This document shows, piece after piece, positions 1 to 6,462 of a stretch of 12,267 nucleotides of DNA. This DNA comes from Pseudomonadota bacterium (GTDB taxonomy: Bacteria > Pseudomonadota > Alphaproteobacteria > Rhizobiales > Xanthobacteraceae): assembly GCA_021779635.1 (NCBI GenBank), contig JAJYAH010000125.1, positions 1 to 12,267 of the forward strand. Direction: 5' to 3'. Made by a program: the position numbers and the translations under genes. Numbering within the stretch: the stretch's first letter is position 1; every line of letters starts with the position of its first letter. A model generated the notes under the pieces. The model did no database searches. It saw only the letters and a program-made list of their open reading frames with translations, and was not told where the DNA came from.

Positions 1-1324
1 GGTCGAAATGCAAATGCACCGCGGCCACCACGACATCCAGCTTCTCCAGGCTTGAATCCGGCAGGTCGAGACGGCCGTCCCGGAGGATATCGACTTCGAT
101 ACCCCTGAGGATCGTGAAGTTTTTGAATTTCTCGTTGAGCCGGTCGATTTCGTGTATCTGGCGCACCAAACGCGCCGGATCGAGACCATGCGTCATGGCG
201 ACACGCCGGCTGTGGTCGGTCAGTGCGATGTATTCGTAGCCGCGCGCCTGCGCCGCTTCTGCCATCCCGGCGATGGGGACCGTGCCGTCGGTCCAGTCCG
301 AGTGCACGTGAAGGTCGCCGCGCACATCGGAGAGTCTTACGAGTTCGGGCGGTTTTCCGGCCTGCGACGCCGCGATTTCGCCGCGGTCCTCGCGCAACTC
401 CGGAGCGATGTATCCGAGCCCAAGCTTTTGGCAGACGTCTTCCTCGGTAGCGCCGGCGATCCGCCGTTTGCCGGAGAATAATCCGTATTCGTTCAGCTTC
501 CAGCCGTGTTGATTGGCGAGCCCGCGCAGCGCGATGTTGTGGGCCTTCGAACCGGTGAAATATAGCAGTGCGGCGCCATAGCTTTCCTCGGGCACCGCGC
601 GAACATCGACCTGCAGACCCGAGCGCAGCATCACAGCGGTGCGCGTCGATCCACGGCCGACGACTTGCGCGACGTTTTCGTACTCGATCAGCCTGTTACC
701 AGCCGCGGCGCCGTTCTTCGCGGTCACTAGCACATCCAGGTCGCCGACCGTATCGCGACGCCGACGATAGCTGCCGGCAACGACAACGCGGCCGCTACCG
801 CGCAAATATCCCACCAGCGCCTCAGCCTCGGCTTCGGCGACCGCGAGCTTGAACCGCTTGGCCGGTTGCGGCTTTTCGAGCGCGCCGAGCAGTTTCTTCT
901 CGATCACGGGACCGAACCCGCGAAGCTCGCGCAACCGTCCGGTCTTGATGGCCTTGCGAAGGTCGTCGAGGGTGCGCACTTTGAGCTTGTCATAGAGCAG
1001 CTTGAGGCGCTTTGGGCCCAGTCCGGGAAGCGCCGCCATGTCGCCGAGTTCGCCAGGGAGCTTTCTTTTCAGCGTGTCGAGCAGACCGAAATGCCCGGTC
1101 TTGACGATATCGGCTATCTTGCCGGCCAGATCCTTGCCGATCCCGGGCAACTCGGACAGATCACTGCCCGACTTCAGCAACGCGCCGGCAGCCTTCGGCA
1201 GTCCTTCGATGACGCGCGCGGCACGGCGATAGGCGCGAACACGAAACTGGTTTTCTCCGCCGACCTCAAGCAGTTCGGCAGCCTGATCGAACATGGCCGC
1301 TATTTCCGCATTCTGCACGGGCAT
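1..1324 (-). CDS. polX: DNA polymerase X with PHP domain (3' end outside window)
   Basis: This is a bacterial/archaeal-type family X polymerase, a gap-filling DNA repair enzyme; the family pairs a polymerase core with a C-terminal PHP phosphoesterase. The visible 441 codons read from ATG at 1324, the first start after an in-frame TAG. Helix-hairpin-helix turns lie near residues 59-65 (LPGIGKD) and 99-105 (LPGLGPK). The nucleotidyltransferase signature GSYRR is at 184-188, with metal-binding D195, D197 and D240. The family motif FTGSKAHN is at 256-263. The PHP domain starts near 335 with the HxH pair H339/H341, then TDH at 369-371 and GIE at 408-410. Family members run to roughly 570-580 residues, so about 130 C-terminal residues lie beyond the left edge. 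The ribosome binding site is weak. It follows the hibernation-factor gene on the same strand after 98 bases. Role in gap repair is family knowledge; identification is firm. Confidence 0.95.
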   Translation of the reverse strand, partial: MPVQNAEIAAMFDQAAELLEVGGENQFRVRAYRRAARVIEGLPKAAGALLKSGSDLSELPGIGKDLAGKIADIVKTGHFGLLDTLKRKLPGELGDMAALPGLGPKRLKLLYDKLKVRTLDDLRKAIKTGRLRELRGFGPVIEKKLLGALEKPQPAKRFKLAVAEAEAEALVGYLRGSGRVVVAGSYRRRRDTVGDLDVLVTAKNGAAAGNRLIEYENVAQVVGRGSTRTAVMLRSGLQVDVRAVPEESYGAALLYFTGSKAHNIALRGLANQHGWKLNEYGLFSGKRRIAGATEEDVCQKLGLGYIAPELREDRGEIAASQAGKPPELVRLSDVRGDLHVHSDWTDGTVPIAGMAEAAQARGYEYIALTDHSRRVAMTHGLDPARLVRQIHEIDRLNEKFKNFTILRGIEVDILRDGRLDLPDSSLEKLDVVVAAVHLHFD

Positions 1325-1422
1325 GTCAGCGACCTATGAAGAAGCCAATGTGCAATAACCCGGTGGACCTGTTTTGGCTGAAATGAGCCCCGTCGCGGTC
1401 CAGCCGTCGCCGACGGGAAATA

Positions 1423-1992
1423 TCAAACGCGCAAGCCATGCTTTCCCAGCAACTTTACCGTGCTGGCCTGTGGTCCCTTTTCGCCGATCTCATCGACGAA
1501 CAAGACGCGGGTACCCACAGTCAGTTTCGAGAATTTTCCGTCAAGGACACTGTCTCGATGGAAATAAATCTCCTGGCCATCACCTGAGCGCAGAAATCCA
1601 AAATTCCCCGCGGGATCAAAGCGCACGACGGTGCCGATCGCTTGACCCTCGTGGCTTTTGATCATTCCCTCCATGCGCCGCGCGTTATCCTGAAGTCGTC
1701 GGCGTGCCCGCTTGAACGCGTCATTGATGGCGAACGTCAATTCGCCGTGTCGCTCGTCTGCCTTCGGTGTCCGCCCAATATTGACTTCACGCCCATCGGG
1801 CAGCACCAGACGGATATTGATGTCGTACAGGCCGCCGGTTTGATGGCGAAGGCCGGGACCTTTCACGACGATCCTGCAAGCTGTAATGCGGCCATAGCGC
1901 TGCTCAAGTTTCCTCACATGGTCCTCGATCAGTTCCTGAACCGCAGGGCTGACGACCATCTCCTGGAATTCCACTTCAACCGGCGTTTGCAT
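1423..1992 (-). CDS. HPF/RaiA ribosome-hibernation factor fused to cold-shock domain
   Basis: The protein has 189 residues in two parts. Residues 1 to about 110 match the HPF/RaiA (sigma-54 modulation) family, which binds the small ribosomal subunit and silences ribosomes in stressed cells. Residues about 118-186 form a cold-shock domain with an RNP1-like stretch (GNFGFLRS, 129-136) and an RNP2-like stretch (IYFHRDSV, 142-149), an OB fold that binds single-stranded nucleic acid. Long-form HPFs normally carry a ribosome-dimerising C-terminal domain instead, so the cold-shock domain takes its place. The ATG at 1992 is chosen because GGAGAG (1997-2002) lies 4 bases upstream. A GTG at 2004 would add four residues but has no Shine-Dalgarno sequence. 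It lies 63 bases after the host-attachment gene on the same strand and is probably co-transcribed. Domain calls are firm; the exact role of the fusion is inferred. Confidence 0.9.
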   Translation of the reverse strand: MQTPVEVEFQEMVVSPAVQELIEDHVRKLEQRYGRITACRIVVKGPGLRHQTGGLYDINIRLVLPDGREVNIGRTPKADERHGELTFAINDAFKRARRRLQDNARRMEGMIKSHEGQAIGTVVRFDPAGNFGFLRSGDGQEIYFHRDSVLDGKFSKLTVGTRVLFVDEIGEKGPQASTVKLLGKHGLRV

Positions 1993-2055
1993 CACTCTCT
2001 CCACGGAATAATAGGCGCAACGGCTCTCAGTGAAACATGCATATCGCGAGCATAT

Positions 2056-2517
2056 TTAGTGCGAGGCGATGCCGCCCGTGAGATGCTTCTCGATTTCAAA
2101 GATCGGATGCTTGGTCAAATCCTTGTTGATCTCCGCAACGATGCAGGATTTCACATCCGGATGAAATGCAAGCCGCAATTCTGCGAGGGTTCGCGGAGGA
2201 GCCACGACGATCAGCTCCTTCACCTTGCTGGCCCGGATAAGCCCTTCCATGGCTGCGGCGACCATGCGAACGAAGTGATGCTCCTCGAGCTCGTGCCAAT
2301 CGGTTGGCTCTACGGCGCTTCTGCCACCTGTCCGCGATCCCTTGCTGATGCGGCCTGGCCGCTCAGTGCCTTGCTCGTGGCTGGGCGGATTTGGGTCCAT
2401 GAAGACCCTCTCAGCCCTCAAATTCGGGAATTTCGTATCGCCGTGGTTGCGCAAGAACAGAGCCCTTCGGCCATCGCCGACAAACACCAACGCATTATGC
2501 GGAATTTTGAGATCCAT
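2056..2517 (-). CDS. Host attachment family protein
   Basis: A 153-residue soluble protein of the family annotated as required for attachment to host cells (Host_attach type). It opens with a beta strand (ALVFVGDGRRALFL, about residues 9-22), has a polar Gly/Arg/Ser-rich middle (about 45-68), and ends with the conserved core: an EEHHF helix, then LIVVAPPRTLAELR and the AEINKDLTKHP motif near the C-terminus. The family name comes from plant-interaction work, and the biochemical function is poorly defined. There is no signal peptide or membrane helix, so a cytoplasmic location is likely. The ATG at 2517 is preferred over an upstream in-frame start at 2565 because GGAGG (2522-2526) lies 4 bases before it and the extra 16 residues look non-coding. 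Genes of this type often sit among stress genes in Rhizobiales, as here. Family call is good; function is unknown. Confidence 0.85.
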   Translation of the reverse strand: MDLKIPHNALVFVGDGRRALFLRNHGDTKFPNLRAERVFMDPNPPSHEQGTERPGRISKGSRTGGRSAVEPTDWHELEEHHFVRMVAAAMEGLIRASKVKELIVVAPPRTLAELRLAFHPDVKSCIVAEINKDLTKHPIFEIEKHLTGGIASH

Positions 2518-2540
2518 AGGTCCTCCGGGTTCTATGATAG

Positions 2541-2558
2541 GCGGGACGCCAGTCCCGC
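2541..2558. repeat. Short hairpin in leader of host-attachment gene
   Basis: GCGGGAC (2541-2547) pairs with GTCCCGC (2552-2558) around the 4-base loop GCCA. The hairpin sits 23 bases before the ATG at 2517 and 14 bases before its Shine-Dalgarno sequence, so it would be in the 5' leader if transcription reads in from the BON gene. A TATCAT -10-like hexamer (2534-2539, minus strand) lies between the hairpin and the gene, so the hairpin may instead be promoter DNA. Function is unknown. Confidence 0.4.
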
Positions 2559-2597
2559 GACGCATAAATCAGCTCGGTTTTTTTTCTAAACAGATGC

Positions 2598-2624
2598 ACT
2601 TCGGCTCATGAATAACGCCGAAGT
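2598..2624. repeat. Inverted repeat (8-bp stem, 11-base loop)
   Basis: ACTTCGGC at 2598-2605 pairs perfectly with GCCGAAGT at 2617-2624. It lies 11 bases past the stop of the BON gene, so it could help end that transcript. On the minus strand it is followed by an A8 run (T8 at 2578-2585 on the plus strand), not a U run, so it is not a classical intrinsic terminator. Confidence 0.4.
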
Positions 2625-2635
2625 CAAAGCCATCG

Positions 2636-3289
2636 TTAAGATACTATCGTCAGCTTGTCCTTGACATTTTTCACGCCGGAGGCCGACCAGGCCGCATTCT
2701 CGACCGCAAATTTCTCATCCCAGTTGCGAACCTTGCCTTCAAGCAGGACTTCATCATCGTCGCGGACGGTGACGCTTATGTCCTTGGCTTCGATTTCGGC
2801 GTGGCGCCTCAGGGCCGCTTCGATCTTCTTCTTGACGTTCTCGGGCTTCGCATGCGGCTCTATTTCGATGTTGTTGACGACGCTGCGCACCCCTGACAGC
2901 CCTCGGACATCGCGCTCAGCGGAGCTCTTTTGATAGTACCAGTTGACCTTGCCCGTCAAAGTCACCAGTCCATCCCGCACCGTGACCTGGATTGTATTGC
3001 TCGGAACGACGCTGTCCCACGACAGCACATTGATCACGCGTTTTGCGATCTCATCGTCGGACGTCCTTTCATCCGAAGAATGGCGAACTTCGATCTCATC
3101 CGCGATTCCATGCACGCCCTTCACCCGACGCACCGCAGATATTGCCGCCAGCTTCTGCGCATAGCTGGCGACATGTCCGGTGAGCGTCACAATGTCCTGA
3201 TCCACGGCTACGCCGATATGAGCTGGATCGACGATGGGTTCATAAGCGAGTTCGTCGAGGATATCGTCACGCAGCTTCAATTCACTCAT
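2636..3289 (-). CDS. Triple BON-domain protein
   Basis: The 217-residue protein is almost wholly three BON domains, at about residues 3-71, 77-145 and 150-217. Each shows the pattern V-x-V-x-(D/G)-x-(I/V)-V-T-L-x-G-x-V followed by a helix and a G-V-(K/R)-x-V strand. BON domains occur in OsmY-like stress proteins and are thought to bind phospholipid or small ligands. OsmY is periplasmic, but no signal peptide is visible here, so a cytoplasmic or membrane-surface role is more likely. Translation start is secure: AGGAGG (3295-3300) lies 5 bases before ATG 3289. A FixK/FNR-type box lies 56 bases upstream of the ATG in the 88-base gap after the hydrolase gene, so the gene probably has its own promoter. 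Domain call is firm; ligand is unknown. Confidence 0.9.
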   Translation of the reverse strand: MSELKLRDDILDELAYEPIVDPAHIGVAVDQDIVTLTGHVASYAQKLAAISAVRRVKGVHGIADEIEVRHSSDERTSDDEIAKRVINVLSWDSVVPSNTIQVTVRDGLVTLTGKVNWYYQKSSAERDVRGLSGVRSVVNNIEIEPHAKPENVKKKIEAALRRHAEIEAKDISVTVRDDDEVLLEGKVRNWDEKFAVENAAWSASGVKNVKDKLTIVS

Positions 3290-3345
3290 GATTGCCTCCT
3301 GAGTACTAATTGGCGCCAGATTGCCCGCCTTCGTCAGCCAAGGCG

Positions 3346-3359
3346 TTGATGCAGGTCAA
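3346..3359 (-). promoter_or_regulatory. FixK2/FNR-type box upstream of BON gene
   Basis: TTGATGCAGGTCAA matches TTGA-N6-TCAA, the pattern bound by CRP/FNR-superfamily regulators such as FixK2 and FNR. A -10-like CAATCT (3318-3323, minus strand) lies 22 bases beyond the box, the spacing of a class II promoter with the box near -41.5. The predicted start of transcription is near 3311, giving a leader of about 20 bases that contains the AGGAGG site. Confidence 0.65.
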
Positions 3360-3377
3360 AGCCGTCCGAGGGTTCCC

Positions 3378-4481
3378 CTAAGGGAGAGGCTCCTTCATCC
3401 AGCGCACGATCTTCGGCCAATATTCTTCAAGCGTCCGCTTACCCATGAAAAGGCCGAGATGATTGCTCGGGGCAATCTGATGGCAGAGACGATCCGGCCT
3501 GGTTCCTACCAGCCGCTCCACAGCCAACAATTGTTCCGGGGCAACCACTTCGTCAACGCTGCCGGCAAGAAGATACATTGGCACCCGCAGGCGCCCGAGG
3601 TCGATCTTTTGTCCCAGCGCAACGAAGCTTCCGGTAGCGAGTTCGTTGCGCTTGTATAGCTTCTCGACGACTTCGAGATAGTAGGTGCCGGGCACATCGA
3701 TGGTCCAGGCATTCCACCTGTTGAAGATGGCTTCGAGCTGCTTGAATTCTGGCGAACCGGTCGGCTCAAGCATCTGCAGCGATTCACGGATATCATTTGC
3801 GTCGACGGTGTCGTTGCCCCAGAGTGTTGCGACATTGCGCCCGATCACGCGGCCATCGCCGAGATCAACCAGGCTCTGAAACGTGACCAGGGGAGTAGCC
3901 GCGGCGGTAGCCGACAATTCGGATTGCCCCGCGGCGATATCAACCGGCGTGCCGGCCATGACGAGCCTGCGTACCTTGGCCGGGAAGCGGCAAGCATAGA
4001 CCAGTGACAACCAGCCTCCCTGGCAAAGCCCGACGAGATCAACCAAACCACCGAGATGATCGACAAGGACATTGAGATCGGCAAGATAATCATCAATTCC
4101 GAGAAATCGCATGTCGGGAGTGGCCGAGCGCCAATCGGCCATGAACAGCCGTTCAATTCCTTCGCCGCGGAGGGCAGCAACAAGACTGTGACCTGCAGCA
4201 AGATCGGCAAGAACGGCTCCATGCAGCGCGAACGGTGTGCACAGGAGGGCCGGAACGCCGCTTTTGGCTACGGTAAAATCACGAAGCCGGACTGTATGCA
4301 GCTCAAGCGCAATCTCGCTGGGCGTGGCGCCTTCCGGCTCCTTCAAGGTACCGTCGCCGTCAGCATCAAACCCCAGGAACTGCGCCGCGATGGATGACGC
4401 CGTTTCGACCGCAGATGCAGCGGTAAGCGCCGGCCAGAAGAACGCCGCGTATGGGAATTGACCTCCGGGATGCCGATGCAT
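3378..4481 (-). CDS. PHA synthase-like alpha/beta hydrolase (PhaC/PhaZ-type)
   Basis: The 367-residue protein carries the PHA-synthase lipase box GLCQGG (151-156) with Cys153 as likely nucleophile, Asp310 in GSVDEVV and His341 in PSNHLGLF, a complete Cys-Asp-His triad. Length and the stretches DDYLADL and TPVDI resemble class III PhaC, which makes polyhydroxyalkanoate from hydroxyacyl-CoA. No PhaE partner is present, so a depolymerase or thioesterase is equally possible. Residues 39-50 fit a canonical EF-hand loop (DxDxDG...E). The ATG at 4481 is chosen because the only longer start, TTG at 4529, lies inside a FixK/FNR-type box. No Shine-Dalgarno precedes the ATG, while GGAGGT occurs within codons 6-7. 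The start may therefore be leaderless. It diverges from the NUDIX gene, sharing the box. Fold and triad are firm; substrate is not. Confidence 0.85.
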   Translation of the reverse strand: MHRHPGGQFPYAAFFWPALTAASAVETASSIAAQFLGFDADGDGTLKEPEGATPSEIALELHTVRLRDFTVAKSGVPALLCTPFALHGAVLADLAAGHSLVAALRGEGIERLFMADWRSATPDMRFLGIDDYLADLNVLVDHLGGLVDLVGLCQGGWLSLVYACRFPAKVRRLVMAGTPVDIAAGQSELSATAAATPLVTFQSLVDLGDGRVIGRNVATLWGNDTVDANDIRESLQMLEPTGSPEFKQLEAIFNRWNAWTIDVPGTYYLEVVEKLYKRNELATGSFVALGQKIDLGRLRVPMYLLAGSVDEVVAPEQLLAVERLVGTRPDRLCHQIAPSNHLGLFMGKRTLEEYWPKIVRWMKEPLP

Positions 4482-4515
4482 TTGATATAACAGTGCCCAC
4501 TTTATCGCCAATGAT

Positions 4516-4529
4516 TTGAGCCAGATCAA
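4516..4529. promoter_or_regulatory. FixK2/FNR-type box shared by divergent hydrolase and NUDIX genes
   Basis: TTGAGCCAGATCAA matches TTGA-N6-TCAA. Its centre (4522.5) is exactly 41.5 bases from both start codons, ATG 4481 on the minus strand and ATG 4564 on the plus strand. On the minus side TGTTAT (4487-4492) lies 23 bases beyond the box, so transcription would begin at or next to the ATG. No convincing -10 is visible on the NUDIX side, so activation may be one-sided. Confidence 0.65.
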
Positions 4530-4563
4530 TTTATCCCGTCATTCCTGCAGCCGGGCAGACCGC

Positions 4564-5043
4564 ATGGCAACCAAGAGCGCCGGCATCCTGATGTACCGCC
4601 GTGGTGACGCCGGCATTGATGTTCTGCTGGTCCATCCTGGCGGACCTTTTTGGCGTAACCGCGATCTTGGCGCCTGGTCGATCCCGAAGGGGGAACTGGA
4701 CGATGGAGAAGACCCAGAGGCCGCGGCCCGGCGTGAATTCAAGGAAGAGCTCGGCATAGCTGCCATTGGTTCAATCCGGCCGCTTGGCCAAGTGCGCCAG
4801 CGTGCCGGAAAAATAGTTCAAGCATATGCGCTGGAAGGCAATCTTGACGTGTGCCGCCTGCACAGCAACGACGTCGCCATCGAATGGCCCCCGCGAAGTG
4901 GCCGCACCATGTATGTTCCCGAGATCGATCTCGCGGCGTGGTTCGTTATTCCCCTCGCCCGAGAAAAGATCCTCGCCGGTCAGCGGCCGTTTCTCGATCG
5001 CTTGGAGTCACTCTGTGATGGCCGATCGCCATCAATTGGCTGA
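4564..5043 (+). CDS. NUDIX hydrolase
   Basis: A 159-residue NUDIX protein. The NUDIX box is intact: G-ELDDG-E-DPEAAAR-REFKEELG fits GX5EX7REUXEEXGU, giving the Mg2+-binding glutamates that cleave a nucleoside diphosphate linked to another group X. The N-terminal SAGILMYRR and the following VLLVHPGGPFW strand, then DLGAWSIPKGE just before the box, are typical of small single-domain NUDIX enzymes that act on dinucleoside polyphosphates or similar compounds; the substrate cannot be read from sequence. ATG 4564 is used; the longer in-frame TTG at 4516 is the first base of the shared FixK/FNR box and so is unlikely as a start. No strong Shine-Dalgarno is present. It converges on the CBS gene across a 165-base spacer in which I see no gene or clear terminator. 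Family is certain; substrate unknown. Confidence 0.92.
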   Translation: MATKSAGILMYRRGDAGIDVLLVHPGGPFWRNRDLGAWSIPKGELDDGEDPEAAARREFKEELGIAAIGSIRPLGQVRQRAGKIVQAYALEGNLDVCRLHSNDVAIEWPPRSGRTMYVPEIDLAAWFVIPLAREKILAGQRPFLDRLESLCDGRSPSIG

Positions 5044-5208
5044 CTACGATATCGCCTTCCATCTTTGAGCAGATCGCGCACGTCGAGGGTTCAGTATGCT
5101 GGCTGGTCGCTCACTCCTCATGCGGTCGCTCCGCGATTTACCGACAAAAGCTCCGAGGTGGCTCATTCTCTTGCCCGGTTCCGGACCCCAGATGGCGCAG
5201 ACCGCGCG

Positions 5209-5943
5209 CTATCCGACCTTTGCCCATTCCTCATCTTCAGGCGACCTGAACGAGAGCCCGGACATGGCATCAAACAAATAGATGTGGTCGTGGACCAGCT
5301 TGACGCCGCTGACGTTTTCGGCGGCCACAACAATCGCCTTCCGGAAACGCTCATCGGTGATGATGCCGCTGAGATGCACGATTCCATCGCGGGCTATGAC
5401 CCCGAGCTGCGCTGGCTGCCATTCATTTTTCTCAAGGGCCGCGATCACACGCTCCCGAATCTGATCGTCGTCGGCCGTCGGTGCCGAAATATCTCGAGCC
5501 AGGCTTGCCACCGCACGAAGCAGGTCAGAGCGCGTCACAATGCCGACAAGCGCTTCTCCGCGCACGACGGGCAAACGCTTGACGTTCTGCCGTTCCATCA
5601 ATTGCACGATATCCTCGAGCAACATGTCCCCAGTCGCGGTACGGAGATCCACTGCCGGTGTCATGATCTCCCCGACTTTGCGACCCTGCTCGTGTACGAA
5701 CTCGGATGCAGACGGGCCTGGGCCGAAAAGGAATTTAAGCCACCGACCTCGCTTTCGTTGCGTCCCGATTTCGCTGCGGCGAATGAAATCGCCTTCCGAG
5801 ATGATGCCGACTAGCTTGCCGGCATCTCCAACCACAGGGAGACCACTGATGTGCTTTTGCAACATCAGATTTGCCGCCTCGAGAATGGGCGTCTCGGCTT
5901 TCACCGTGGTCACCTTGTGGGTCATGATTTGGTGTACGCGCAT
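5209..5943 (-). CDS. CBS-pair protein with C-terminal BON domain
   Basis: The 244-residue protein begins directly with a CBS motif: MRVHQIMTHKVTTV, then ISGLPVV and KLVGIISEGD (about 1-60). A basic linker (GTQRKRGRWLKFLFG) follows. A second CBS motif runs from about 92 to 150 (VGEIMTPAV, VKRLPVV, LVGIVTRSDLL). A BON domain occupies about 165-232 (VIARDGIVHLSGIITDE, VSGVKLVHDHI). CBS pairs bind AMP, ATP or related nucleotides and act as energy sensors; BON domains may contact lipid. No membrane helix or enzyme domain is fused, so it is probably a free sensor or regulator of a partner. The ATG at 5943 has GGAGG (5950-5954) 6 bases before it. The reading frame stays open upstream to 6141, but that stretch lacks family similarity. 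It may be transcribed from the FixK/FNR-type box at 6378, through the small ORF. Confidence 0.9.
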   Translation of the reverse strand: MRVHQIMTHKVTTVKAETPILEAANLMLQKHISGLPVVGDAGKLVGIISEGDFIRRSEIGTQRKRGRWLKFLFGPGPSASEFVHEQGRKVGEIMTPAVDLRTATGDMLLEDIVQLMERQNVKRLPVVRGEALVGIVTRSDLLRAVASLARDISAPTADDDQIRERVIAALEKNEWQPAQLGVIARDGIVHLSGIITDERFRKAIVVAAENVSGVKLVHDHIYLFDAMSGLSFRSPEDEEWAKVG

Positions 5944-6193
5944 TTGGAGCCTCCGTACCTTAACCGATGGGGATTGCAACAAAACTGGTCGATCACCGCG
6001 CCTTATGCGAATCAGAATCGCGTGTTTCGACTGACGCGGGATTCGTCCACGATCTTGCGAACGTCCGAACGTCGGCAGGCGGAGCACCGCGGCCGACATC
6101 CGCGCGGCTACTCGGATCGATTTCAACGACGCCCTCCTCATCCACTACGGCCGCCGGCAGGCGCCAGTGTGAGACCAGGAATCGATGGACAAT

Positions 6194-6322
6194 CTATGAT
6201 CGTATCCGCTGCCGCGAACTGCTCGCCGCGGCTTCCTGCATTCCCGACATGCGTATCAATGCTGAGAACGACAGAAACGTCGGAATGGATAGAAACGCGA
6301 CCATCAGAACAGAGGACGTCAT
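6194..6322 (-). CDS. Small single-membrane-span protein (42 aa), hypothetical
   Basis: ATG 6322 is preceded by AGGGAGAG (6327-6334) at good spacing and opens a 42-codon ORF ending in TAG at 6194. Residues about 3-23 (SSVLMVAFLSIPTFLSFSALI) are hydrophobic enough for one membrane helix. The tail is Ser/Ala/Arg-rich and basic (SSSRQRIRS), which would place the C-terminus in the cytoplasm. I recognise no family. A FixK/FNR-type box lies 55 bases upstream with a TACTGT -10-like element between, the same layout as the BON gene, which argues for a real transcript. Small one-helix proteins often accompany respiratory complexes, but nothing here shows a partner. The same frame stays open for 66 codons after the TAG, so a truncated longer gene is an alternative. 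Confidence 0.45.
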   Translation of the reverse strand: MTSSVLMVAFLSIPTFLSFSALIRMSGMQEAAASSSRQRIRS

Positions 6323-6377
6323 GTGTCTCTCCCTAGCTGGAACGACGTTCACAGTACTTCGATACATCAGTCGGACC

Positions 6378-6391
6378 TTGCGTTAGGTCAA
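6378..6391. promoter_or_regulatory. FixK2/FNR-type box upstream of small ORF
   Basis: TTGCGTTAGGTCAA fits TTG[A/C]-N6-[T/G]CAA. Towards the minus strand, TACTGT (6351-6356) lies 21 bases beyond the box and would start transcription near 6343, ahead of the 42-codon ORF and then the CBS gene. Towards the plus strand, TCTTAT (6415-6420) lies 23 bases beyond, so the site could also fire rightwards, starting near 6426. Confidence 0.55.
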
Positions 6392-6435
6392 ATTGATCGA
6401 GGAAATCCAAAAGCTCTTATCGCTGGAATGCCTGT

Positions 6436-6462
6436 CCGCGATGCGCCGTAGGCGCATCGCGG
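6436..6462. repeat. Perfect 12-bp hairpin with 3-base loop
   Basis: CCGCGATGCGCC (6436-6447) and GGCGCATCGCGG (6451-6462) are exact reverse complements around the loop GTA. The hairpin sits in the non-coding gap between two FixK/FNR-type boxes. No U run follows directly on either strand; a T6 run (6493-6498) is 30 bases further on. It could be a REP-like dispersed palindrome, a protein-binding site, or part of a small RNA. I saw no second copy in the window. Confidence 0.6.

Noticed and set aside
152..1339. Plus-strand open frames of up to 157 codons
   Set aside because: All are opposite the continuous DNA polymerase X frame, whose motifs are unmistakable.
1400..1412. Hairpin CCGTC-GCC-GACGG after the hibernation-factor gene as terminator
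   Set aside because: The stem is only about 5 bp and is not followed by a U run on the minus strand.
1642..2589. 315-codon plus-strand open frame
   Set aside because: It lies opposite the hibernation-factor and host-attachment genes, both of which have family motifs and Shine-Dalgarno sites.
4482..4529. TTG starts giving overlapping hydrolase and NUDIX N-termini
   Set aside because: Both TTG codons are the two ends of the palindromic FixK/FNR-type box, so they are regulatory DNA rather than starts.
5065..5814. Plus-strand open frame after the NUDIX gene
   Set aside because: It is antisense to the CBS-BON gene, has no ribosome binding site and no family features.
5944..6141. 66-residue N-terminal extension of the CBS protein
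   Set aside because: ATG 5943 has GGAGG at 6 bases and begins exactly at the CBS motif; the extension is Arg-rich and featureless.
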